Assembly: GCF_005146945.1 (NCBI RefSeq)
Contig: NZ_SWMS01000001.1
Span: 186,001-250,000 of the forward strand
Source: Prauserella endophytica
GTDB taxonomy: Bacteria; Actinomycetota; Actinomycetes; Mycobacteriales; Pseudonocardiaceae
Direction of reading: 5' to 3'
Length of the DNA: 64,000 nt
This document shows, one piece after another, positions 17,894-25,645 of this stretch. The notes below the pieces were generated by a model. The model did no database searches. It was not told where the DNA came from and saw only the letters and a program-made list of their open reading frames with translations. Each line of letters starts with the position of its first letter. Within the stretch, counting starts at the first letter, position 1. The translations under genes were made by a program, and so were the position numbers.

Positions 17894-17961
17894 GAAAAGA
17901 ACTCCTCGAGAAGTGGCTCGTGAGTGGGGGACCCCGCCATTCACGAGCCGAGGTCAGCGGG

Positions 17962-18783
17962 TTACTGGCTGTCCGGCTTCCGGCCGAACCACTTCTCGTA
18001 GATCTCGTCGTAGGTGCCGTCCTGCTTCGCGGCGGCGATCACCTCGTTGATCTTCGACCGAAGCGCGTTGTTGCCGGTGCGCACGGCGATGCCGTACTCC
18101 TCGCCGGTCTCGAACTCGGCCGTCACCTCGGTGTCGGGGTTGTTCTTGACGAAGTCGTAAAGCACGGAGTTGTCGTTGATGCCCGCGTCGATCTGCCCGG
18201 TCTTGACGGCCGTCTGCAGGAGAGCGAGGTCCTCGAACTGGCGGACCGTGTAGCCGTGCTTGGCCCTGTTCTCCTCGGCGTAGTCCTCGCCGGTGGTGCC
18301 GAGCTGCACGCCGAGCACCTTGCCGCGCAGCTTGCCGAGCCCGTCGATGCCGGAGCCCTTCTTGACGAGCAGCGCCTGGTTGGCGTCGAAGTATCCGTCG
18401 GAGAAGTCCATCACCTTGTCGCGCGTCTCGGTGATGGTGATCGCGGCGGCGGCGAGGTCGCACTGGCCGGTGTCGAAGGAGGCTCCGGACTCGATGCCCT
18501 CGAACGAGGTGTCGAAGATCTCCTGCTGCACCCCGAGGTCCTTGGCGACGAGGTCGACGAGCTCGACGTCGAAGCCGACGGTCTTGCCGTCCTGGGTGAA
18601 CTGGAACGGCGGGTAGGGCAGGTGCGTGCACGTGGTGAGCTTGCCCTCGTTGATGAGCGAGACCTCACCGCCGGCCTGCGAGTCCTCGCCAGGGTTCACC
18701 TCTTCGGCGCACGCGGCCGCGGTCGCGGCCAGGGCGAGGGCCGGAAGGAGAATCAGCGCTCTGGTGTGCAGTCGACGCGCCAC
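17962..18783 (-). CDS. polar amino-acid ABC transporter, substrate-binding lipoprotein
   Basis: A 273-residue lipoprotein from GTG 18783, with AGGAG 8 bases upstream; other in-frame starts at 18792 or 18825 are less well placed. Signal peptide with lipobox TAAAC (Cys about 25). The mature part is a family-3 binding protein (YPPFQFTQDGKTVGFDVELVD, in parts; AAAAITITETRDKVMDFSDGYF; VGLGTTGE-like segment VQLGTTGEDYAE; C-terminal IYEKWFG). First gene of the importer operon. Substrate is an acidic or polar amino acid by family. Confidence 0.93.
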   Translation of the reverse strand: MARRLHTRALILLPALALAATAAACAEEVNPGEDSQAGGEVSLINEGKLTTCTHLPYPPFQFTQDGKTVGFDVELVDLVAKDLGVQQEIFDTSFEGIESGASFDTGQCDLAAAAITITETRDKVMDFSDGYFDANQALLVKKGSGIDGLGKLRGKVLGVQLGTTGEDYAEENRAKHGYTVRQFEDLALLQTAVKTGQIDAGINDNSVLYDFVKNNPDTEVTAEFETGEEYGIAVRTGNNALRSKINEVIAAAKQDGTYDEIYEKWFGRKPDSQ

Positions 18784-19094
18784 GATGTTCACTCCTAGTA
18801 GTTCATACTGGTTGAGTGCACGCATCCTGCCACCCTCCGGGGCTAGTGCACAGCACCAGGGACGTTACGGAGGCGTTGCGACGCGCTGAGACCCATCCGC
18901 AGTGAAGGCCACCTTCACTGCGTTGATCAGGCACAGCGGCGCGCAGCGGCTCCGTTCGGATGGTGGGGGGAGACGGGTGGGCGCAGGCATGGTGGCCTTC
19001 ACTGCAGGTTGCCGAACGCCACTCGACCGGGTGATGGGGCAAACGTGACGCACGTCTTGTCGACGTGCGCCCGAGCCGGGTTACCTTGCCAGAC
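18784..19094. other. 311-base intergenic region between the divergent importer and biotin operons
   Basis: No credible gene. It carries the leader of the importer operon at its left end, the MITE-like copy B (18899-19005), and at the right end a possible promoter for bioY: TTGTCG at 19057 and TACCTT near 19082, only about 8 bases before the GTG. This would give a leaderless or nearly leaderless bioY mRNA. The promoter match is weak. Confidence 0.5.
18899..19005. repeat. MITE-like element, copy B
   Basis: 107 bp. The left end (18899-18921) is base-for-base the same 23-bp palindrome as copy A, and the right end 18983-19005 is identical to that of copy A. The interior shares blocks such as CAGCGGCGCG and GGGAGACGGG with copy A. 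No reading frame of note. Unlike the palindromes at gene ends, it sits between two divergent operons, so transcription termination is not its obvious role. Confidence 0.75.
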
Positions 19095-19670
19095 GTGCCC
19101 GCACCACGTGTCTCACTACCTGCGGCGGACCTCGCCAGGACGGTCGTCTTCGCCGCCTTCATCGCCGTGCTCGGGATCTTCCCCGGCATCTACCTCGGCG
19201 GCTCCGGCGTGCCGATCGTCATCCAGAACGCGGGGCCGCTGCTGGCCGGGGCGATCCTCGGCGCACGCAGGGGCACGGCGTCGGTCGTGCTGCTGCTGGC
19301 TCTGGTGGCCATCGGCCTGCCCTTGCTGTCCGGTGGTCGCGGCGGTCTCGCGCCGTTCGTCGGACCGAGCGGCGGGTTCCTGTTCGGCTGGATCGCCTCC
19401 GCGCTGGTCACCGGCCTGATCGTGCAGCGAGCGGAGCGGCCGGGCCTGCCGGTGCTGCTGATGGCGACCACGGCGGGTCTCGCGGTCGACTACGCCATCG
19501 GCATCCCGTTCCTCGGCGCCTACACGGGCGACCTCGGCGCCGCCGCCGTGCAGTCCCTCGTGTTCCTGCCGGGTGACGCGGGCAAGGTGGTGGCCGCGGC
19601 GGTGATCGCGGCCGTGGTCCACCGCGCGCTGCCCGGCACCCTGGCCCGCCCGGCGGTGCACGGCGAGTGA
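19095..19670 (+). CDS. bioY: biotin ECF transporter S component
   Basis: A 191-residue membrane protein with about six helices, starting at GTG 19095. The BioY family pattern is evident: IAVLGIFPGIYLGGSGVPIVIQNAGPLLAGAILG (in parts), GPSGGFLFGWIASA, then ATTAGLAVDYAIGIPFLG. BioY binds biotin in the membrane and docks with the ATPase and T component, which are encoded by the last two genes of the same operon. Its TGA overlaps the next GTG by 4 bases. Little leader sequence is available, so the mRNA may be leaderless. Confidence 0.93.
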   Translation: MPAPRVSLPAADLARTVVFAAFIAVLGIFPGIYLGGSGVPIVIQNAGPLLAGAILGARRGTASVVLLLALVAIGLPLLSGGRGGLAPFVGPSGGFLFGWIASALVTGLIVQRAERPGLPVLLMATTAGLAVDYAIGIPFLGAYTGDLGAAAVQSLVFLPGDAGKVVAAAVIAAVVHRALPGTLARPAVHGE

Positions 19671-20923
19671 CCCATTCGCCCCCGATCCTCGGCGGGGCAG
19701 AACTGCCCGCCGACCTGCTCGCCCCGGTGCACGGGGCGGCCGCGGCGCTGGCCGCGCGGGGGATCGGCGAGGGCGCGCGCGTCGCCGTGGACTCCGTGGA
19801 ACCGCTGCCGTGGCTGCTCGGCGCCGACCTGCTGGGCGCGGCCACGCTCGTGCTCGAACCGTCGTGGACACCGGCCGAGCGGGCGGCGGTGCTGGCGGAC
19901 GCCGCGCCGCACGCGGTGGTGAAGGGCGCCCCGGAGCCCGCTTCAGCGCTCGTAGAGCCACGCGGGGACGACCGCACGGCGTTCTACCTGGCCACCACGT
20001 CGGGCAGCTCCGGGACGCCTAAGGTGCTGAGCCGGACGCGCGTCTCGTGGCTGAGGAGCTTCGCCGCGCTCGGGCCCGCGCCGGGGCCGGTGCTGATCGG
20101 CGGGCCGCTGAGCTCGTCGCTGTTTCTCTTCGGGGCGCTGCACGCGCTGTGGTCGGGCGCGGAGCTGCGCGTGCGGCCCCGGTTCGAGCCGAGGGAGGCG
20201 GCGGCCGCGGCTACCGTGCACGTGGTGCCCGCACAGCTCTCCACACTGCTGACCGAACGGCGTCCCTCCGCGCTGCGGACGGTCGTGTGCGGCGGCGCGC
20301 ACGTGGACGACGGTCTGCGCGAGCGCTTCGCGCGGCTGCTGCCGCAGGCCGAGCTGGTGGAGTACTACGGCTCCGCCGAGCACTCGCTGATCGCCCTGCG
20401 GCACGCCGACAGCCTGCGGCCGGTGCCGGGGGTGGAGCTGGACGTGCGCGACAGCGTGCTGTGGGTGCGCTCCCCGCTGGCTTTCTCCGGCTACCTGCGC
20501 GACGGCGCGCTCGAGCCCGCGCCGGAGTGGTCGAGCGTCGGCGACCGCGTGGAGCTGAGCGTGGCGGGTGTGCTGAGCGTGCACGGGCGGGGTTCGGCGA
20601 CCGTGTCCAGCGGGGGCAGGCTCGTCGCCGCCGAGGAGGTGGAGGCCGTGCTGCGTGCGGTGCCGGGTGTGGCCGACGTGCTGGTGACGGGCACGCCGCA
20701 CTCCAGGCTCGGCGAGCTGGTGACCGCGATCGTGGAGTCGGACGATCCGCCGTCGCTGCGTCGGCTGCGGACCGCGGCACGCGAAGGGCTCGCGTCCGGC
20801 AAGCGGCCCCGGGTGTGGCTGACCACCAAGGCACTACCGCGCACGGCCTCGGGCAAACCGGCCAGGGCGCGGGCCGCCGCGCAGCTGCGCGACGGCACCC
20901 TGCTCGCGGAGCCGTTGCGATGA
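19667..20923 (+). CDS. short acyl-CoA ligase (class I adenylate-forming), YhfT-like
   Basis: A 418-residue AMP-binding enzyme, shorter than standard acyl-CoA ligases (500-560). The phosphate loop is TSGSSGTPK (residues 111-119). The adenine motif is EYYGSAEH near 230, the hinge is around WSSVGDRVEL, and the C-terminal catalytic Lys is in TASGKPARARAA. It should activate a carboxylate to acyl-AMP and then acyl-CoA. In Bacillus subtilis, bioY (yhfU) is likewise followed by an acyl-CoA ligase (yhfT) and a thiolase-like gene (yhfS), so a role with a biotin precursor such as a pimelate-type acid is a reasonable inference. Overlaps both neighbours by 4 bases. Confidence 0.85.
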   Translation: MTHSPPILGGAELPADLLAPVHGAAAALAARGIGEGARVAVDSVEPLPWLLGADLLGAATLVLEPSWTPAERAAVLADAAPHAVVKGAPEPASALVEPRGDDRTAFYLATTSGSSGTPKVLSRTRVSWLRSFAALGPAPGPVLIGGPLSSSLFLFGALHALWSGAELRVRPRFEPREAAAAATVHVVPAQLSTLLTERRPSALRTVVCGGAHVDDGLRERFARLLPQAELVEYYGSAEHSLIALRHADSLRPVPGVELDVRDSVLWVRSPLAFSGYLRDGALEPAPEWSSVGDRVELSVAGVLSVHGRGSATVSSGGRLVAAEEVEAVLRAVPGVADVLVTGTPHSRLGELVTAIVESDDPPSLRRLRTAAREGLASGKRPRVWLTTKALPRTASGKPARARAAAQLRDGTLLAEPLR

Positions 20924-22026
20924 GTGACGAGCGGACCCCCGTGGTCGTCGCCGCCCGGCGGAGCCCGATCGGCAACGCGGGCGGCGCGCTGCGCGGGCAC
21001 CCGGTCGACCGGCTCGCGGCACCCGTTCTGCGCGCCGTGCTCGCCGACGCGGCCGTGAGCACCGTGGACGACGTGCTGCTCGGCAACGTGTTCGGCCCCG
21101 GCGGCAACCCGGCCCGCGTCGCCGCGCTGCGCGCGGGGCTGGGCGCCGAGGTGCCCGGCGTGACCGTCGACCGGCAGTGCGCGAGCGGGCTCGCCGCGAT
21201 CACGCTGGCCGCCTCGCTGATCCGCGCCGGCGAGGGCGAGGCGTACCTAGCGGGCGGTGTCGAGAGCGCCTCGACCGCGCCGTATCGCGCGTGGCGCACC
21301 GAGCCGCCGACCTGGTACACGCGGGCGCCGTTCGCTCCGGCCGAGCTGGGCGACCCGGATATGGGACCCGCCGCCGACCGCGTCGCCGCCGAAGCCGGGA
21401 TCTCCCGCGCCCGGCAGGACGCGTTCGCCGTCCGCAGCCACGACCGCGCCGTCGCGGCGCAGCGAGCAGGCCGCTTCGCCGCCGAGGTGGTTCCCATCGG
21501 CGGGGTGGAGCGGGACGAGCGGCCGAGGGCTGGATTCACCGTCGAGCGGCTCGCCCGCTTCCGGCCCGCCTTCACGCCGGGCGGCACGGCGACCGCGGCG
21601 AACTCGTGCGGCGTCAACGACGGCGCCGCCGCGGTGCTGGTGGTGAGCGAGCGGTTCCGGCGTGAGCGCGGCCTGCCGGGGTTGCGGCTCGTGGCGTCGG
21701 CGACCTCTGCCGTGGACCCCAACCTGCTCGGACTCGGGGCCGTCCCCGCGATGAAGTCGGTGCTCGACCGCGCGCCGGACGCCGTGGAGTTCAACGAGGC
21801 CTTCGCCGGGCAGACGCTCGCGTGCCTCGACGCGGCGGGGATCGACGAGGAGACCGTGAGCCCCGACGGCGGCGCGATCGCGCTCGGGCATCCTTGGGGA
21901 GCGTCGGGCGCGGTGCTGGTGGTGCGGCTGTTCCACCGGCTGCTGGGCACCGGCGGCTCGGGGCTTTCCGCGCTGTCGGCCGGCGGCGGTGTGGGCGTGG
22001 CGGCGATGTGGGAGGCCGTGTCGTGA
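20920..22026 (+). CDS. thiolase-like protein, YhfS-like, C-terminal catalytic Cys replaced
   Basis: A 368-residue thiolase-fold protein from ATG 20920. The nucleophilic Cys is present (DRQCASGLAAI, C87), as are NEAF and the catalytic His (ALGHPWGASGA, H324). The second catalytic Cys, normally in CxGGGxG, is Ser (S353-A-G-G-G-V-G). That Cys is the acid/base for Claisen condensation and cleavage in biosynthetic and degradative thiolases, so the reaction may be altered. The protein sits in the biotin transport operon, as yhfS does in Bacillus. A pimeloyl-type chain step is possible but unproven. Confidence 0.87.
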   Translation: MSDERTPVVVAARRSPIGNAGGALRGHPVDRLAAPVLRAVLADAAVSTVDDVLLGNVFGPGGNPARVAALRAGLGAEVPGVTVDRQCASGLAAITLAASLIRAGEGEAYLAGGVESASTAPYRAWRTEPPTWYTRAPFAPAELGDPDMGPAADRVAAEAGISRARQDAFAVRSHDRAVAAQRAGRFAAEVVPIGGVERDERPRAGFTVERLARFRPAFTPGGTATAANSCGVNDGAAAVLVVSERFRRERGLPGLRLVASATSAVDPNLLGLGAVPAMKSVLDRAPDAVEFNEAFAGQTLACLDAAGIDEETVSPDGGAIALGHPWGASGAVLVVRLFHRLLGTGGSGLSALSAGGGVGVAAMWEAVS

Positions 22027-22697
22027 TCGAGTTCTCCCGCGTGGGGCACCGCTTCGGCGACCGCGTCGTGCTGTCCGACGTGGAACTCACGCTGCCGGAG
22101 CGGCGGGTCGCGTTCGTCGGCGCCAACGGCTCCGGCAAGTCCACGCTCGCCCGCATGATCAACGGCCTGGTGCTGCCGGACGACGGCAAGGTGCTGGTGG
22201 ACGGCCTCGACCCGGCGAAGGACGGGCGCAAGGTCCGCAAGCACGTCGGGTTCGTCTTCACCAACCCCGACAGCCAGATCGTGATGCCCACCGCGGGCGA
22301 GGACGTGGCGTTCTCCCTTCGCGGCAGCGGACTGTCCAAGGCGGAGCGCGCCCGGAGGGCGGCCGAGGTGCTCGCCGAGTACGGCCTCGACGGCTACGCG
22401 GAGCACCCCGCCCACCAGCTCTCCGGCGGGCAGAAACAGCTGCTGGCGCTGTGCGCGATGCTGGTGCTCGACCCGGCGGTGCTCGTGTGCGACGAGCCGA
22501 CGACGCTGCTCGATCTGCGCAACAAGCGCCGGTTCGCCGAGCTGCTCGGCACGCTGCGGCAGCAGGTGGTGCTCGTCACCCACGACCTCGACCTGCTGGA
22601 CGGCTTCGACCGGGTGGTGGTGCTCGACGGCGGGCGCGTGGTCGCCGACGACGAGCCGGAACCCGCGCTGCGGTACTACCGGAAGCTCGCCGAATGA
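22023..22697 (+). CDS. bioM: biotin ECF transporter ATPase (A component)
   Basis: A 224-residue CbiO-class ATPase, starting at GTG 22023 inside the end of the thiolase-like gene. Walker A is GANGSGKST, the Q-loop is VFTNPDSQIV (typical of ECF ATPases), the signature is LSGGQKQLLAL, Walker B is VLVCDEPTTLLD, and the H-loop is LVTHD. With bioN and bioY in the same operon this forms a dedicated (group I) ECF transporter. Overlaps the next ATG by 4 bases. Confidence 0.92.
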   Translation: MIEFSRVGHRFGDRVVLSDVELTLPERRVAFVGANGSGKSTLARMINGLVLPDDGKVLVDGLDPAKDGRKVRKHVGFVFTNPDSQIVMPTAGEDVAFSLRGSGLSKAERARRAAEVLAEYGLDGYAEHPAHQLSGGQKQLLALCAMLVLDPAVLVCDEPTTLLDLRNKRRFAELLGTLRQQVVLVTHDLDLLDGFDRVVVLDGGRVVADDEPEPALRYYRKLAE

Positions 22698-23293
22698 TCT
22701 CCGCGCACGAACCCGGCACGAGCGTGGTGCACCGCGCGCCGGTGGGGGCCAAGCTGCTGGCGTTGTTCGCGCTCGCCGCGGCGGTGTTCGTGCTTGGCTC
22801 ACCGCTGTGGCTGGGCGTGCTGTGCGGCGTGGTGCTGCTCGGCTACGCGCTCGCGAGGATCCCGGCGAGACGCTGGCTGCGGACGGCGCGGGCGCTGCTG
22901 ATTCTCGCGGTGTTCGTGTTCGCGTTGCAGTGGTGGCTGCTGGGCGCGCAGGCCGCGCTGGTGGTGTGCCTGCGGCTGGTGACGGCTCTGGCGGCGGCGA
23001 ACCTGGTCACGCTCACGACGCCGGTGGACGACGTGGTGTCGGCGGTCGAGCGCTGGGCGCGGCCGCTGCGGCGGTTCGGGGTGCGGCCGGAGTCGGTGGG
23101 CCTGCTCGTGGGGCTGACGATGCAGGCGGTGGCGACGTTGTCCGGCATCGCGCGCGAGGTGCGGGAGGCCGCGAAGGCTCGCGGCGCCGAGCGCTCGGTC
23201 ACCGCCTTCGCCGTGCCCTTTCTCGTGCGTACCCTCCGCCACGCCGACGAGCTCGGCGAAGCCCTCGCCGCCCGCGGCGCCGGGGACCGCTGA
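22694..23293 (+). CDS. bioN: biotin ECF transporter transmembrane (T) component
   Basis: A 199-residue CbiQ-class membrane protein with about four or five helices. The cytoplasmic coupling region has the two Ala-Arg-Gly signatures of T components (AAKARGAE and AAARGAG-like LAARGAG at the C-terminus) that bind the ATPase grooves. It completes the biotin transporter with bioY and bioM. Its 3' end is 6 bases from the convergent peptidase gene. Confidence 0.9.
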   Translation: MISAHEPGTSVVHRAPVGAKLLALFALAAAVFVLGSPLWLGVLCGVVLLGYALARIPARRWLRTARALLILAVFVFALQWWLLGAQAALVVCLRLVTALAAANLVTLTTPVDDVVSAVERWARPLRRFGVRPESVGLLVGLTMQAVATLSGIAREVREAAKARGAERSVTAFAVPFLVRTLRHADELGEALAARGAGDR

Positions 23294-23299
23294 CCGGGG

Positions 23300-24718
23300 T
23301 CAGCCCTTCGCGTGGGCGTCGAGGATGTGGGCGACCGCCTCGGTGACGCGCTGGGCGTGGTCGAGGTGGAGCCACTCGTCGGGCACGTGGGCGTTCGAGT
23401 CGGGGCCCAGCGCGCCGGTGACCAGGAACTGCGCCTCGGGGTACTTCTCGCCGAGCAGGCCCATGAACGGGATCGACCCGCCGAGGCCGACGCTGCGCCA
23501 GGGGTTGCCGAACACACCGTCGCTGACCAGCTCCAGCGCGCCCGCGAGCCACGGGGCAAGCTCGGGCGCGTTCCAGCCGTCGGCGTGCTCGATGCCGGTC
23601 AGCTCCACGGTCGCGCCGTACGGGACGTCGGTGGTGAGCGCCTTCTCGATGGCGTTCAGCGCGGCCGAGGAGTCGGCGGTGGGCGGGAGCCGGAAGCTCA
23701 GCGCGAGCGTGGTGTGGTCGCGAAGGACGTTGCCGGCCTCGTCGGGCTGGGGGAAGCCCGAGGCGCCGATCACGGACAGGGTGGGCCGCCAGCTGTTGTT
23801 GAGCAGCAGCTCCAGCTCGTCGTCGGACACCGGCCGCGTGGAGCCGTGCAGGGGGAACGCCGTGCGCGTCGCACCGGGGGCGACTTCCGCCGTGGCGCGG
23901 GCCTCCTCGACGCGGTTGGCCGGGATCTCGACGTTGCACTCCGCCAGTAGGATCTCGCCGCTCGCCGCGTCCTCGATTCGGGCGAGCAGCTGCCGCAGCA
24001 CCCGGAAGGAGCTGGGCACCACACCACTCGCGAGGCCGGAGTGCTGCGCGGAGTCGAGCACCCGTGCGGTCACCCGCACCTGCGCGAGGCCGCGCAGGCT
24101 CGTGGTGAGCCAGAGCCGCTCGTAGTCGTTGCCGCCGGAGTCGAGGCACACGACGAACGACACGCGGCCGAGCCGCTCGGCGAGGTGGTCAAGGTAGGCG
24201 GGCAGGTCGGGGCTGCCGGACTCCTCACCGGTCTCCAGCAGCACGACGGCGCGCGCGTGCTCACCACCGGCGGCGTGCACGGCCTCCAGCGCGACCGTCG
24301 CCGCGTAACCGGCGTAGCCGTCGTCGGCGGAGCCGCGCCCGTAGAGCTTGCCGTCCTCGATCACCGGCTTCCACGGGCCGAGCCCGTCAGCCCAGCCGCC
24401 CACCGGCGGCTGCTTGTCGAGGTGACCGTAGAGCAGCACCGTGCCCCGGTCCTCCGCCCCGGGGGTGGCAGGCACGTCGAGCAGCAGCACGGGGCTGCGG
24501 CCTTCGAGGCGCACGACGTCGATCGTGGCCCCCGGCAGCTCGCGCGCGGACAGCCACTCGCGGACGTGGTCGACGGCCGCGTCGAGCTGTCCCGTCCGTG
24601 CCCAGTCCCGGTCGAAAACGGGAGAAAGCGCGGGGATCTCGACCAAACCGGAGAGGCTCGGCAGTACGTCATTCGCCCACAGCTCACGGACTGTGTCACT
24701 TACGGCTCGCTGTTCCAC
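23300..24718 (-). CDS. M20 family dipeptidase (copy 1)
   Basis: A 472-residue zinc peptidase starting at GTG 24718. All metal and catalytic positions are present: H and D in YGHLDKQP, bridging D in GRGSADDGYAG, the general-base/ligand pair in ETGEESGSPD, D in VVCLDSGGND, and H in NAHVPDEWLHL. The dimerisation-domain motif is QHSGLASGVVPSSFR. This is the carnosinase/CNDP-like branch, which cuts dipeptides and some acylated amino acids; no secretion signal. A close paralogue is at 32903-34312. Divergent from the liv-fadD operon, which suggests it processes what that transporter imports. Confidence 0.92.
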   Translation of the reverse strand: MEQRAVSDTVRELWANDVLPSLSGLVEIPALSPVFDRDWARTGQLDAAVDHVREWLSARELPGATIDVVRLEGRSPVLLLDVPATPGAEDRGTVLLYGHLDKQPPVGGWADGLGPWKPVIEDGKLYGRGSADDGYAGYAATVALEAVHAAGGEHARAVVLLETGEESGSPDLPAYLDHLAERLGRVSFVVCLDSGGNDYERLWLTTSLRGLAQVRVTARVLDSAQHSGLASGVVPSSFRVLRQLLARIEDAASGEILLAECNVEIPANRVEEARATAEVAPGATRTAFPLHGSTRPVSDDELELLLNNSWRPTLSVIGASGFPQPDEAGNVLRDHTTLALSFRLPPTADSSAALNAIEKALTTDVPYGATVELTGIEHADGWNAPELAPWLAGALELVSDGVFGNPWRSVGLGGSIPFMGLLGEKYPEAQFLVTGALGPDSNAHVPDEWLHLDHAQRVTEAVAHILDAHAKG

Positions 24719-24784
24719 GGATTCATCCTGCCAAACGGCTGAAGGTCACAGTTCGGATCGGGGCTTGTGTGAGCGCTCGGTATG

Positions 24785-24803
24785 CGAATAACGTCCATAT
24801 TCG
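24785..24803. promoter_or_regulatory. inverted repeat upstream of the liv operon
   Basis: Perfect 6-bp arms CGAATA and TATTCG separated by 7 bases, in the intergenic region between the divergent peptidase and the liv operon. It is adjacent to the Crp-like site and could be an operator for a pathway-specific regulator. No such regulator gene is found in the cluster. Confidence 0.4.
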
Positions 24804-24804
24804 T

Positions 24805-24820
24805 CGTGATCCACATCACA
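24805..24820. promoter_or_regulatory. Crp/GlxR-like binding site
   Basis: CGTGA-TCCACA-TCACA matches the Crp-family consensus TGTGA-N6-TCACA at 9 of 10 positions. It is centred about 32 bases upstream of the livF start. A second match (TGTGG-CACACG-TCACA) lies at 34338-34353, at nearly the same distance from the copy-2 peptidase start. GlxR/Crp regulators recognise this sequence in actinobacteria. Confidence 0.5.
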
Positions 24821-24844
24821 TTCGAGGACGAAGGAGTGGATCCG

Positions 24845-25645
24845 TTGCCCCCGCCGATGCTCTCCGTCAACAACCTCGAAGTCGTCTACGACGACGTGGT
24901 CCTCGTGCTCAGGGGACTCAGCCTCGAGGTGCCCGCGGGCGCCGTCGTCGCGCTCCTCGGCGCCAACGGCGCGGGCAAGACAACCCTCCTGCGCGCCATC
25001 ACCGGATTGCTCGTGCCCCACCGCGGCAAGATCACCAAGGGGACGGTCCAGCTGGAGGACACCGACATCACCGCCGCCGACCCCGCCGAGATCGTGCGCA
25101 GGGGCATCGCGCAGGTGATGGAGGGCAGGCGCGTCTTCGCCGAGATCACGGTGGAGGAGAACCTGCGGGCAGGCGCCTACACGCGACGCTCCCGCACCGA
25201 GATCCGCGAGTCCTACGCCCGCGTGCTCGACCTGTTCCCCGTGCTCGCCCAGCGACGGAAGTCGATCGCGGGCTACCTCTCCGGCGGCGAGCAGCAGATG
25301 CTCGCCATCGGCAGGGCGCTCATGGCCTCGCCCCGGCTGCTGCTGCTCGACGAGCCCTCGCTCGGGCTCGCGCCCAGGCTGGTGGAGCAGGTGCGCGACA
25401 TCGTGGTGCAGATCAACGAACAGGGCACGAGCGTGCTGCTCGTGGAGCAGAACGCCGTGATGGCGCTGTCGATCGCGGACTACGGCTATGTGCTGGAGAC
25501 CGGCAAGGTCGTCAAGGACGGCCCCTCCGCCGAACTGCTCGCCGACTCCGACATCCGTGAGTTCTACCTCGGGACCAGCGCCGGACAACGGCGCTCCTTC
25601 GCCGACGTCAAGAGCTACCGGAGGAAGAAGCGATGGAGCGCGTGA
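24845..25645 (+). CDS. livF: branched-chain-type ABC transporter, ATP-binding subunit LivF
   Basis: A 266-residue ATPase. TTG 24845 is chosen because AAGGAG ends about 9 bases upstream; ATG 24857 is a possible alternative, and the frame is open to 24782. Walker A is GANGAGKTT, the signature is LSGGEQQMLAIGRAL, Walker B is LLLLDEPSLGLAP, and the sequence QVMEGRRVFAEITVEENL is typical of LivF. First gene of a six-gene operon (livF, livG, fadD-like, livH, livM, livK). It overlaps livG by 13 bases. Confidence 0.92.
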   Translation: MPPPMLSVNNLEVVYDDVVLVLRGLSLEVPAGAVVALLGANGAGKTTLLRAITGLLVPHRGKITKGTVQLEDTDITAADPAEIVRRGIAQVMEGRRVFAEITVEENLRAGAYTRRSRTEIRESYARVLDLFPVLAQRRKSIAGYLSGGEQQMLAIGRALMASPRLLLLDEPSLGLAPRLVEQVRDIVVQINEQGTSVLLVEQNAVMALSIADYGYVLETGKVVKDGPSAELLADSDIREFYLGTSAGQRRSFADVKSYRRKKRWSA

